From contig NC_089277.1 of the NCBI RefSeq assembly GCF_963678975.1, forward strand, positions 26,176,672 through 26,240,671: 64,000 nucleotides of DNA, written 5' to 3'. The notes under the pieces were generated by a model. The model had not been told where the DNA came from and made no database searches. It worked only from the letters and a program-made list of their open reading frames with translations. The stretch is from Dysidea avara. Taxonomy: Eukaryota; Porifera; Demospongiae; Dictyoceratida; Dysideidae. Positions 47,201 through 57,464 of the stretch are shown here, in pieces. Each line of letters opens with the position of its first letter. The stretch's first letter is position 1. A program made the translations under genes and the position numbers.

Positions 47201-48698
47201 AGCCAAATCGTATCCAGAGTTGTTGTAGTTGAAAAGTACGCACAGAAATAAGTAAATGATTTGCCTGGTGCGCGGGACAGGGTTGCTTTCTTTGAAAAAA
47301 CAGACAAAGAGATACGAAGTTTCGAATTCAAATTGCCCTATCACCCAGGGCAAGAGAAACCAACTCTTCCTCATAGTATTTCGATACGGTTGGGTGCATA
47401 GTCTGTCTATGCTGTTAGTTTGGAAAAGATCCGAGACTTCTCACCATCTGGGTGACGAGCGTCAAAAATTTCTGCAGCATCAAAGAATTGTGTCGCGCTT
47501 TCTAGCCATTTCCAGCGCTTCTGCAGCCACAACAATCATCAATTATAAACTAAAACTATGGCAAAAGATGTCCCTGAACGTTTGGTAGCAGCGGTTGTCA
47601 ATTGTTATTTCATCCACGGCTTCCACGCCTCGTTCTAAGCTATGCATCAAGGGAGGCAGCAAAATCGTCCAAATTTGACTTCACCTCTAAAGCTCCACAG
47701 CAAATTCAAATCTTCACTAGATCACTCTACATCACCATTATGCTGCAAAACATCCAAAAACAAACCGAAAAAAGCACAAAATTTTTCATTTTTGATTCGA
47801 GCTGGGTGGAGCTCCTGGTGAGCTGCTGGTATACTGCATCATATGAAATTACAGAAACACCAACTACTACTACAACCAAACGTTTTGATCCATCATTTAT
47901 CATCATTCTAAACAAAATTAAGTGACCAGTGTGGCATAAGAAGTACTGGAAAGCACTTTGGTACCATTGAGAGAATCCCTTGAAATGGCGCATGAAAATT
48001 TTGACGTTCTTCACCCAGATGGTGAGAAGTCTCAGATCCTTTCCAGACTAACATCATAGACAGACTATGCATCCAACCTTATCACATCACTATGAGGAAG
48101 AGTTGGCTTTTCTTGTCTTGGCTGGTAGGGCAGTTTGAATTCGAAAATTTGTGTTTCGTTTTCTGCTTTTTGGGAGAAAGCAACCCTGTGCCGGGAACCC
48201 AGTGAATCATTTGCTTATTACTGTGCGTACTTTTTAACTACATTAACTCTAGATAATATCTAGCTAAGCAGCAAGTTCTATCCTGTTCTTTGTGTGGAGC
48301 ACGAAATTTAAAAAATAATTTTTGCATCTCACGAAATACTAAAATCGATATTTCTGTGAAGACAACAATCGTGCCTCCGGTTTCATGGTGGATCTAGCAA
48401 TGGGATACCACAATGAACATCCCACAATGGTAGGGGGTTCGATTTGTAAAAGTTGATTTTTCGGATTGCGGACCCTACCTTTAGCTGTTGTCTATGGTTT
48501 CATACTAAAAGCATCACCGCACATAGCTATATTTTACCATGTTAGCTATACCTTTAATCATATAACTCCAAAAGTTTCTTTTACCAGCGTGTGAGCTGTC
48601 GTACTACCTACTCTGAGTGTAAATGTATGTGTGCATTAACTTTGGGTTGCTCTACCTATACTGTACTTAACTATATGTTACCTCATCTTTGCTGCCAT
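43170..48698 (-). CDS. UBE2L3-like ubiquitin-conjugating enzyme (E2), four exons
   Basis: E2s carry ubiquitin on a Cys and pass it to an E3. Exon 1 (48698-48682) is MAAKMR with a GTAACA donor; exon 2 (46412-46276) reads LTKELKNIQKSPVLKASGIS ... LLVWNANIPAPKGSLYEG with donor GTAAGT; exon 3 (44217-44151) ends QQTERYPFEPPK; exon 4 (43421-43170) starts MIKFQKPIPYHLNV and has the catalytic Cys in GLVCIGLL, then DQWDPA, and stops after RRSVKI. The short MAA(x)R start, the YPFEPPK block and CxxLLK..QWDPA fit UBE2L3 (UbcH7) best; the usual HPN is HLN. Exon 3 from its only AG acceptor is 67 nt, which breaks the frame; 56 nt would give 153 residues, close to UBE2L3's 154. So there is a non-standard acceptor, a sequence error or a broken allele. 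Divergent from the RBR gene. Confidence 0.78.
43690..43935 (+). repeat. Dispersed repeat family R1, copy 3, degraded
   Basis: CAAAGAACAATTCAAAAAGT, GCACAAAGGAGGACATAG and TACTGCAGGTGACGTCAAAT follow the word order of copies 1 and 2. In E2 intron 3. Confidence 0.6.
44225..44256. repeat. AT microsatellite
   Basis: A pure (AT)n run of about 32 bp directly upstream (on minus) of E2 exon 3, replacing the usual pyrimidine tract, which may weaken that acceptor. Confidence 0.85.
44477..44727. mobile_element. MITE of the TGTGACC family (copy c)
   Basis: TGTGACCGGGCCTGCGAAAA on the left and TTTTTGCAGGCCCAGTCACT on the right, in E2 intron 2. Confidence 0.65.
44877..45137. mobile_element. Hairpin MITE with ends of about 50 bp
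   Basis: GCACTCAAAATACCAGTGCG continues for about 50 bp and returns inverted at 45088-45137 with few mismatches. Direct copies of GTGCAGCCATCCAGCA lie inside at about 44951 and 44987 and just outside at 45133, so the element sits in, or duplicated, that flank. Confidence 0.7.
45170..46275. other. E2 intron 2 remainder; nothing else seen
   Basis: AT-rich with one 28-bp motif copy at 45494-45519. No additional exon recognised. Confidence 0.4.
45494..45519 (+). repeat. 28-bp motif, damaged
   Basis: TTCGAGATACTCTAATAGAA then CAGTAA in E2 intron 2. Confidence 0.7.
46989..48477. mobile_element. Long-TIR foldback transposon, 7-bp duplication (copy 1)
   Basis: Tips TAGGGTCCGCAATCCGAAAA and (minus) TAGGGTCCGCAATCCGAAAA. 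Perfect 7-bp direct repeat CCTTTAG at 46982-46988 and 48478-48484. Arms of about 490 bp flank a unique middle of about 500 bp that has no recognised domain. It lies wholly within E2 intron 1. It shares its tip and duplication length with 50670-55226. Long arms plus a 7-bp duplication recall Galileo-like elements of the P superfamily, but no THAP domain or P-type transposase is present. Confidence 0.85.
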
Positions 48699-48981
48699 TC
48701 TCAGGAAGGAAACTTCAATATGCGATTGAAGAAATACAGCTCAAGTCGAAAGTGAAATGTGTCCACGTAGCTGTAGCTAGTTAAAATGAATGCACTAGAT
48801 GCTGTGTTATTGTTGCATGCACATGCTCCCATGCAGTATGTGCATGTACCTACTACATGCAGAAATTAGCTAAATAAATACAACATTTGATGAGGTGTTT
48901 AGTTATAGTTAGTTCTAAGTTAATTCATGTCAGTTTGCTCTTAAAATTGGTTGGTGTAGTGAAAACTGTAGGGAACTAATC
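48699..48981. promoter_or_regulatory. Shared divergent promoter region of the E2 and RBR genes
   Basis: 283 bp separate ATG 48698 (minus, E2) and ATG 48982 (plus, UBL-RBR). It must hold at least part of both 5' leaders and promoters unless untranslated exons lie elsewhere. It is AT-rich, with TAAATAAATA near 48871 as a possible plus-strand TATA-like element and a GAAANNGAAA site at 48748. No mobile element has entered this interval, although both adjoining introns are full of them; that fits selection on the interval. Confidence 0.6.
48748..48757 (+). promoter_or_regulatory. ISRE/IRF-like site GAAAGTGAAA
   Basis: Exact match to GAAANNGAAA, the core bound by interferon regulatory factors in vertebrates, 50 bp upstream of the E2 start codon. 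The chance of one such match in 283 bp of AT-rich DNA is of the order of 1-2%, so this is a lead, not proof. Confidence 0.35.
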
Positions 48982-51900
48982 ATGTCTAACTTCTCTATCT
49001 TTGTGTATGCCACTGGTAGAAAAACTGATAAAATTTCAGTGGCCGTGAGATCGGTAAGTCACATGTAACGCTTGCACGCATGCTTTGTCTAGCAAGTTCG
49101 TTATGTACAAGATGCTACAATATATGTGACCAGATCTGCGAAAACCCGACATAATGGCGCAAGCCTAAATTTTCAGTCTAAGCCATTGATTTGCAATGGG
49201 TAGAATATTTTCGTAAGCGAAAAAATTCGTAAGATTTTTAAACGCTTTATTCTTTGTGAAGGAAGGGCCCTATGGTAAAAAACTGGATATCATCTTATTC
49301 GCCTATTCAAGAGGAATTCAAAAAGCTTTGATTGGTTGCAGTAGACTAAAGAATACGTAAGTTATGGGCGTTTGTTTACGTCACGTCGAAACGATCGTAC
49401 GCGATCAATTTTTCTTCACTGATTTCGTCTCTGTATGCAGTGATGAATGGCAATAGAAGAAAAAAAACTTATCCAGTAATGGACTCCCCTATTCATGGCG
49501 AGCACAATGGTGCAAGTTGCAACTCTGTACTGCAAATACTTGCATCAACGTTGAAACCGGGTCACTACTGCTGACCCGGATGACCCACTGACCCGGATGT
49601 GACCCAGATTAATTAAAGCCGAGACGTGTTTCGGCTAGTCTCCGGCGAGCGAACGAGTCTACATTTTGAGCGTTCGATTCGTGTTGAGTAAATATTGCAA
49701 CTTCAGCCTAGCTGTAGGTTGAAGACCAAAAAAAAATTTATTCACTGACAATAGCTATCCCTCACCATAGATATCCTCAGTTTCGTGCTACATACTGCAC
49801 TTACTAACAAATAGGCGTGGCTGAGCATATGTTGGTAATGCGATAAGTGGGTGTGGCTCACGAAAGAGCTACGCGATAGCGTTTATAAGTTCCACGTCGT
49901 CAAACGAACAATTTCCTTTCTCACGTGATCCAATCCGGGTCAGACCCGGATAAATTGTAAACCGCGTCAGACTCGGATGACCCGGAGAAAATGTGACCCG
50001 GATGACCCGACCAGGTTTCAACGCTGACTCGCATGCTGTACAAATCGATCTTTCTGTTGTTGCTAGCTACTTTGTAGGGCTGTAACTCCAAAGGTTGTTA
50101 CCATATGAAGCTGAAACTTGGCCAGAGCATACACTTGGTTAAGTACATCAATAATAAAGAATTTTTTATTTTATTTTTAATTTTTAATAAAGAATTTGAA
50201 AAATGCGCCATTATGTCGGGTTTTCGCAGATCCGGTCACATATGTAGTTATAGCTACTATATTCTATCTAGCCAGCTGTACATGACAGTAGATATACAGA
50301 TGATTGCAGAATTTTTGAAAATTTTCTTTCCGCGTACCGTAAATAACTAATCCGTGGACTGGAAAACTATTAGTGTGACGCCAGATCAGCCGGACCGAGG
50401 GAAAAGATTAGCGAGGTTTAATTGCTGTTGAATCCAATGCAAGGACAACAAAGTTTACTCGGAAACACTGATACCGGCGGTACGACATGTTTTTTTCAAG
50501 AATTCTGCAATCGACTGTAGCTATGTCAGTATAAATGTGGGCCGGCATGCATGCATATGTGTCACTGTGTGTGTGTGTCGAACAAAAAAAAAGTGGCTAG
50601 ATCATCGGCCTGGTAATCGAAAAGTTCCAGGTACAACAACTGCACCAGCCGTAACACTAAATGCATAGGTAGGGTCCGCAACGCGAAAAATCGATATCCT
50701 CCGATCAACTACCTGACTATTGTCATGTGTTAGGCTAAGTGTAACTTAAATAACACCAACGTGGCAGCCAAGTTTGTCACTTTATTCTGGTAGAAAACGA
50801 TACAACTAAAATCACGTGATTTTTCGTTGCAGCAATTCATAGGGTTCTTCGTATGCCACGATATTCACTCTCAACATTGTTCAAGTAGTCTATCATCAAC
50901 TCGAAGTATTGGTGGTTTGATTTTATTGGTCAGTTTCTGGTGGCAGCACGATCTGTGTAGCTTTTTGGCAACAGGCAAAATGTTTCTTCCTCTGGAGCAC
51001 AGACAGGACAAGCAGAACAGCAACTGCGCCGTGGGTCAGCAATGACCAGTACTAGGTAAAGTACCTGCATGTGGAGTATGGTTATAATTGAAGCTTGTTA
51101 GCCATCTGGCTGAGCCATCTATATGCTGGAATTCGGCCATAATGACGTGATTTTTACAAACAAATACCAGAATGGTTAACACATCAGTGAGACAGTCTCC
51201 AACAGCAAGGATACGAAGCTTATAAACACCAAACAATACGGCTATCTCGCCCAGTAAATGCATAGAGCAATCCAATGCATAAAAATTTAATAGGCACTCA
51301 CGTGATCGATATTCAAATCTCGGAAAATACAACATAATCTATTTCAATGACCTTACAATCACTTGGAATCAAGTGACAATCAGTTATTGTGCATTAGGTT
51401 CAGCATCTCGATTAGCCCAGCAGTCTGAGTCTCTATCTATGATGTCATCACAGCATAAAACACACCTGACCACGCCTGAGTGAACAATTAGCACAAATAT
51501 TTACAAAAGGAGTACACTGCATGGTTCCTATTCAGAAATGAAAGTGATTTCATGGGTATTTCCACAATTTGAATTTCGATCACGTGAGTGCCTATTTCGG
51601 GGTGGGATAAAACCGGGACGGGGACAATAGGGGTAAAACCGGGACGGAGACGGCCAACAAGAGTAAAACCGGGACGGGGACAGCCAAGGACATAGGGACT
51701 ACTGTTAGAGTAAGCGATTTTCTCTGCCGTAAAGGGATTGAATCTTGGATTGGATATAATTTATGTATGGCAAAGAAAAAATATCAAGTAGCCTTTGAGG
51801 TAATTTCATCTTTAAACTGCCACTTAAGGTTTGAGAGATTTTGACATCCTTAGCTAGTGCATGGCTTAGCTAAGAAAAAATCAATTAGCTTTCTTGGGTA

Positions 51901-54900
51901 ACCTTTGAACTACCATATAAGGTTAGAGAGATTTTGACGTCCTCAGCTAGCTATACAAACCCAGACCTCACACTGAAACACTCTTAAGTGGTTTTTCAAA
52001 TGGATTATGAAGTGGAAGATCAGTCAAATCATTTCGTTCCCAGATTGTAATCATCGTCTTTGTGCATACATGGTCCCCTGGGAAGCCTGCACAGTATACT
52101 TTCTAGCGATTTGAATGTAGCTCTGGGCTAGAGCCAAGTTGTAGATCACTTGGAGAATTCTGACACAGTGTATAAGGAGTACATCAACACTTTGGATGCT
52201 AATCCTCCCATCCAACCTAAAGGATCGAGGGATAGTGTTTCTTTATGATCTAGGCTTAGATGAAGCACAGTGGGAAGTCAAGAAAAAGAAGCTAAGGCAA
52301 GTGGAATTATTTAGTTCAATCCGCCGTGCATGCTGAAAATTAGTTTACTCATATGCTAGGCAATAGTTCATAATATTGTAGTGTGGGAGAGTGCAACAGA
52401 AATACTTCCATGGAACACACTGTGTTAAGTTACACCAGTCCTGTGTCTGTTCAAAGAATAAAGACTTGACCTCATCAGCACCAATTAATGCTAATCAAAC
52501 ATTCTCTATCACCAGTGGAGGTAGTTTTCTGTTTATATCCACAGGTATTTTCTGCATACAATGAGCCTGCCAGAATGGAGCTGAACTATCATGCTGAATT
52601 TCTGTCAACATATTAGCTCAGTTAGCTCTTGCTTTTCACACATCAGTCCAGTGCTTTAATGCTGATTATGCAGATATCATTACAGCAGTGCTGTTAATTG
52701 TAACTTGTATGGATGAACACCTAGACCTGGCCAATATTGAATTGGACAATGAAGCTGCTACAAAAATGCCACATACGATTTCCTTTCTTTGAAAGAAGCC
52801 AATGATAAAATGTTTGATCTTTCTTCCTCCTCAGAGGATCTTTATCAGTCTGAGATGGATGAAGTTAAACTTCATGCTTGACTGCTTGGATTGATGGATC
52901 ATAATTATTTCCCATCCCAGGCCATGTCATGGGTTATTGTGGAACTGAATTTCCCAGCATGAAAAATACACAATATATCATCACTGATTGAATTTATGCT
53001 ACTGCCTGTACAGCAAACAGTGTAAGGGATCAGTATTATGAATGCAAAGGTAAATCAAAAGTTTTGTCATGCCTGTTTACCAATAAAAGTCCATGGGTAA
53101 TTCTGAGTGATCAGCATAAAATCAACCGGCCTCAAAGAAATCAATAACTTGTCATTGTCACTTATCATTATGATCATTGTTATTAGCTTTGTGGTGCACC
53201 ATCAATACCAGAGGACATTGTGTCTCTATCAAGATATTGTGGCATGGACGTCCCTACTATTATGATGGTATGAAGTCAACAAAACAACAGTGATTTGTAA
53301 AATATTCCCCTAACATAGCCACAAAGTTGAAAATTTCAACTGGTTCATATGTTAATCAGTTACCTTTTGTAGAGAATAACTATGTTTTGCATGCCACACA
53401 TTGCTTTAAAGCTACATCTATGATTTTTCTTAGCATTTGTTTTATCATACTGTAGATACTGAACTGCATTTTAAATTCATGATTTTGGCATCTTGTATAG
53501 CTAATTCTATATTTTCAGTGTTTATCATGTCATCATTTGTCTTATCACACTGTGAAAAAGGTGGGATATAAGATGGTATTTCCAGTGGCTTATTGAATAC
53601 AAATAAGCCTTAATATAAACCCTGTATTATACTCATGTTATACTTTAGTATAATGCATACTATACTATTACATATATGGTTTCAGTTTATTTACCACATT
53701 ACCTGAAATAGCTTATATCGAATATAATGCCCACACTATACCATCACATATATGGTTTCAGTATGTTTAACACATTAACTAAAGCCTTACAAGAGATCGT
53801 TAGTATAATACAGGTTATATCAAGCTTTTTTGTATTCAATAAGCCACTGGAAATACCATCTTATATCCCTCTTTTTTCACAGTGTCAGTATAGCTAGCTA
53901 GTGACAATTCTTATATATTACTAAGTATAACTATATTATAGCTCCTACATGCTGGAAGTATATCAGCCGCCCTGGCCACTGAGCCATACTTAATTTAAAC
54001 ATCATCACGAATGTGATGATGAAATGAAATTAAGTGTATAATATGTATATATATTTGCAGAATCTTGGACAGCGAGTAGAGCTATAAAATAATGCAATGT
54101 GCACAAAATCAACATGCAAAATAAAATTTACTTGAACATTCATGTGTATGAATCCTCTGTCAACATGACCACATGCATATCTGACCAACTTGGGTCAGCT
54201 GTGGGCATGGCAAGGAAAGCAAATACACTAAGTATAAAACCAAAAATTACAGCTATAGCTACCATACAGACTTTAAAAAAAAAATTTGTTTAGTTATTAA
54301 GGCTTTACAGCCCGAGTCTGTAGGACACCTGGTCTTACAGCCTATTTAAAGCTTCAATTCATTGACTTCATGATCACGATAATGTTTATACCACAGCGGA
54401 ATATAATTCCGTGCCAATTTTGCTGTCCAGCTTGAAGACTAATCGGCTCTTCTTTCTAATTATACATCGCCAACTCGATCGCCAGTATTTATAATGGGAA
54501 GCTAGGGATATAACTTCGGTGATACTTGCTGTCCCCGTCCCGGTTTTACTCCTGTTGGTCGTCCCTGTCTCCGTCCCGGTTTCACCCTTATTTTCCCTGT
54601 CCCCGTCCCGGTTTTACCCCAGCCCCTATTTCATGTATTGAATTGCTCTATGCATTTACAGGGCGAGATAGCCGTATTGTTAGTTGTTTATAAGCACCGT
54701 ATCCTTACTGTTGGAGACTTTCTCACTGATGTATCAACCATTCTGGTATTTGTTTGTAAAAATCGCGTCATTTTGGCCGAATTCCAGCATATAGATGGCT
54801 CAGCCAGATGGCTAACAAGCTTCAATTATAACTATACTCCGCATGCAGGTACTTTACCTAGTACTGGTCATTGCTGGCCCACGGCGCAGTTGCTGTTCTG

Positions 54901-57320
54901 CTTGTCCTGTCTGTGCTCCAGAGGAAGAAATATTTTGCCTGTCGCCAAAACGTTGCACAGATCGTGTTGCCACCAGAAACTGACCAATAAAATCAAACCA
55001 CCAATACTTGAACAATGTTGAGAGTGAATATCGTGGCATCCGAAGAACCCTACGAACTGCTGCAACGAAAAATCACGTGAATTTAATACATTTGTATCGT
55101 TTTCTACCAGAAGAAATTGACAAACTTGGCTGCTATGCTGGTATTATTAAGTTACGCTTAGCCTAATACATGACAATAGTTAGGCAGTCGATTGGAGGGT
55201 ATCGATTTTTCGCGTTGCGGACTCTAGCATAGGTATCCAATGGCGGATCCAGGAGGATAGGGCATTTGGGGCAAATCCCCCCCCTTGTAGAGTAGCCATG
55301 GCTAGCTACTTCTTTTGATTAAAATATTCAGCTTTATGTCAAGTCGTAATCAACTTATAAATCATGAAAATATGCTCAGTTCACTAGCATTTAGTATTAC
55401 AAATTCACGTAAAACCAAGCGAATCAGAAAACCTAGCTGAAATTGTCAGCAGCACCCTTCGTACATACTAAGCGCCTCTAAAAATAATTATCGTGTTGCT
55501 GCTTTTAAAGACTCTTAAGACTTCACAACCACTTGCAAAGGGCAAAATGGCAACAATCAACAGTGAGACACTACTAAGAGGTGATTATTTGCTGTTTCAA
55601 AAATGTAGCAACTAACAAGATTTGGCTCTCCCCAACCACCAAATACTTAATCTGTTTGTGTCCCTCCCCTTGCCAACTCCTGCATCCGCCCCTGGCAATG
55701 GCGGATCCAGGATGGGGCATTTGGGGCAAATGCCCCCCCCCCCCCCCCCCCCCCCACCTTGTGGAGGAACCATACTTCTGTACTAAACTTTATGTCAGGC
55801 CAAGATCAGCTTATTAATTCACGAAAATATGCATATTTTACTAGCATTTATTACAAATTCACCTAAAACCAAAGCAGATCAATGTCAAACTAGCTATGAA
55901 ATGGTCACCCAGCACCTTCGTGCGTACTAAGCACCTCTAAAATAATTATCGTTTTACTGTTGTTTAAGACATTCAGAGCCTTTTAAACACTTTTAAGACT
56001 TCACAACCACCTGCAAAGGCCAAAATATTAAAAATTAACAGTATGATACTACTAAGCAGTGTATTATTTGCTGCTTCAAAAATGCAGCAACTAACAAGAG
56101 AATCTGGGTCTCCCCAACCACCTACAACTTGGCCTGTTTATGCCCCTTCCCTTGCCAGGTCCTGGATCCGCCCCTGTGGTGCACAAGTATCCCAGTACTG
56201 GTTCGCTGGGTGGCAATATAGTTGTGTCTTGCATGGTTTACTTGTGTTTGTGTGTGTGTGTGTGTGCGTGTGTGTGTGTGTCTGTGCGTGTGTGATACTA
56301 GCTAGACTACAGTATGTGTATGTGCCCATGCACGCATGTGCATATGTGTGAGTGTGAGTTAATGTAACAGAATACTGCTATATCTACTGTAATACAAATC
56401 TTTTACAGACAACAAAGGTAAAGGAATTCTACAAACAAGTATGCGAAAGACTGAATGTTCCCCAGAATATTACTACAATATTCTTTGCAACTACCATTTT
56501 GCCACAAACAAGTAATGACACCTTAGACGACTTTTCAATTGAGCAAAACAGTACGTTGACCCTGTGCATTCAAGTAAGTGGAGGCTCTATTCAGGAACAG
56601 AGAAATATACATCCTTCAGTGAAAAGGTCAAAAGGAAAATGTATATTCACATTTGAAGATGATGACAGTGTATCTATAAGGGTAGAAATGTCGTGTGGAC
56701 ACCCAGTCACTCCTATTGGATTAGCTGAGTATGTTGACAATGAAATCAAAATGGGAAAAACGGTATTACAATGTCCAAGTTGTAAAAAAGAATGGAGAAT
56801 TCCTGACATCATAAAAAGAGGTCTAACACTGTCAGAAAGAGAAGCACTAGAAGTAGGTCTGGCAAAAAACAGCTTTGATCAAAAAGATTTTCGTGAATGC
56901 CCAAGGTGTTGTGTTGCAATTAAAAAGACAGATACTGGGAATAAAATGAACTGCAATTTCTGTAAAAGTAAGGGATATTCATATACATTTTGCTGGACCT
57001 GTAAAAATGATTGGAAAAGCACTGGAACATCATACTATGTTTGTGGAAATGACACCTGTGCTATGAATACTGAACTGCAGAAAGTACTAGAATCATGCGA
57101 AACTAAAGTAATTGATAATATCAAAGTTCCAAAAGTCAGGGCTTGTCCCAGTTGCAACAAAGCCATAGAACACCGACATGGTTGCAGGCGTATGGTTTGT
57201 CCTGATTGCAAAATACAGTTCTGTCATATTTGCCTGCAGACATCAAATGCTGATCCAAAGCGTTTTCCGTGTTATAGCACACCATGCAAATCAGCTGCTG
57301 CTCGACAGATATTACAGTAA
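48982..57320 (+). CDS. Ubiquitin-like domain + RBR E3 ubiquitin ligase, 327 aa, two exons
   Basis: Exon 1 (48982-49053) encodes MSNFSIFVYATGRKTDKISV and four more residues, with donor GTAAGT; exon 2 (56409-57320) follows acceptor TTTTACAG in phase 0. Residues 1-83 form a ubiquitin-like fold (IFVYATGRK near the start, TLDDFSIEQNSTLTLCIQVS at the end) closing with Gly82-Gly83. RING1 is reduced: SCGH (119-122) and CPSC (146-149), lacking a normal first Cys pair. The IBR has Cys188/191, 206/209, 219/222 and CGNDTC (236-241). RING2 is ACPSCNKAIEHRHGCRRMVC with the probable catalytic Cys283, then CPDC and CHIC, and ends near Cys317. RBR ligases take ubiquitin from the E2 onto the RING2 Cys before the substrate. 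The SCGH-type RING1 resembles animal RBR proteins of unknown role. The 7.4-kb intron is packed with elements. Confidence 0.85.
49125..50240. mobile_element. MITE of the TGTGACC family (copy d, 1.1 kb)
   Basis: Ends TGTGACCAGATCTGCGAAAA and (minus) TGTGACCGGATCTGCGAAAA, both continuing CCCGACATAATGGCGC, with TATA-like flanks. Contains a nested element at 49551-50021. In the RBR intron. Confidence 0.8.
49551..50021. mobile_element. Nested element with GACCCGGATG sub-repeats
   Basis: Inverted tips GTTGAAACCGGGTCA and (minus) GTTGAAACCTGGTCG. Both sides carry several GACCCGGATGACCC words. A third example of GC-rich sub-terminal repeats in the window. Confidence 0.65.
50585..50650 (+). mobile_element. 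tRNA-like SINE scrap
   Basis: GTGGCTAGATCATCGGCCTG (A-box-like) followed by AAAAGTTCCAGGTACAA (B-box-like). Confidence 0.35.
51293..51592. mobile_element. TA-flanked MITE nested in a foldback arm
   Basis: Ends GGCACTCACGTGATCGATAT and (minus) GGCACTCACGTGATCGAAAT, then TCAAAT, with TA outside on both. Its absence from the right arm at the matching place shows it arrived after the foldback formed. Confidence 0.75.
53548..53884. mobile_element. CACTG-type MITE with 3-bp duplication TCA
   Basis: Inverted ends of about 56 bp starting CACTGTGAAAAAGGTGGGAT and (minus) CACTGTGAAAAAAGAGGGAT; TCA flanks both sides (53545-53547, 53885-53887). CACTA/EnSpm-like tip and duplication. Interior has direct ACATATATGGTTTCAGT words. 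Confidence 0.8.
54295..54345 (-). repeat. Dispersed 3'-end fragment, second copy
   Basis: Complement of the 7985-8075 block (TAGGACACCTGGTCTTACAG on plus). Confidence 0.5.
55238..55694. mobile_element. hAT-like MITE, first of a tandem pair
   Basis: Ends CAATGGCGGATCCAGGA and (minus) CAGGGGCGGATGCAGGA. Body with ACTAAGCGCCTCTAAAAATA shared with the next copy. No target duplication found between the two. Confidence 0.65.
55696..56176. mobile_element. hAT-like MITE, second of a tandem pair
   Basis: Ends CAATGGCGGATCCAGGA and (minus) CAGGGGCGGATCCAGGA. Contains a C run of about 24 bp near 55733-55755 and ACTAAGCACCTCTAAAATAA shared with the first copy. It ends 232 bp before the RBR exon 2 acceptor. 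Confidence 0.7.
56243..56300. repeat. TG microsatellite
   Basis: Interrupted GTGTGT run 100-160 bp upstream of RBR exon 2. Confidence 0.85.
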
Positions 57321-57464
57321 ACAACAATTATCTTGACAACTCACCATATAATATACAGTTATAGCTAGCTATTTAGCTAACAACAATTATGCATACTGTA
57401 GAGTTGACTTGAGTCGTGTTGTGTTTTACCCTACATTACTGCTTTCATGCACGCATAGCTAGCT

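Larger units (their letters stand above)
50670..55226. mobile_element. Long-TIR foldback transposon, 7-bp duplication (copy 2, 4.6 kb)
   Basis: Tips TAGGGTCCGCAACGCGAAAA and (minus) TAGAGTCCGCAACGCGAAAA. Perfect 7-bp repeat GCATAGG at 50663-50669 and 55227-55233. Arms run about 700 bp (right arm 54525-55226; left arm 50670-51695, longer because a MITE sits in it). Their inner ends are tandem TAAAACCGGGACGGGGAC units. A 72-residue open frame in the left arm (50827) recurs in the right arm on minus, a by-product of the inversion. The 2.8-kb middle holds a CACTG MITE and no recognisable transposase, although 52640-53050 looks like decayed coding sequence. In the RBR intron. Confidence 0.82.

Noticed and set aside
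47256-47925. Two plus-strand frames of about 110 residues in the smaller foldback
   Set aside because: They span arm and middle, show no domain, and no THAP or RNase H-like motif could be found.
50827-51045. Open frame of 72 residues, repeated at 54868-55065 on minus
   Set aside because: It lies in the foldback arms and is duplicated only because the arms are. No recognised domain.
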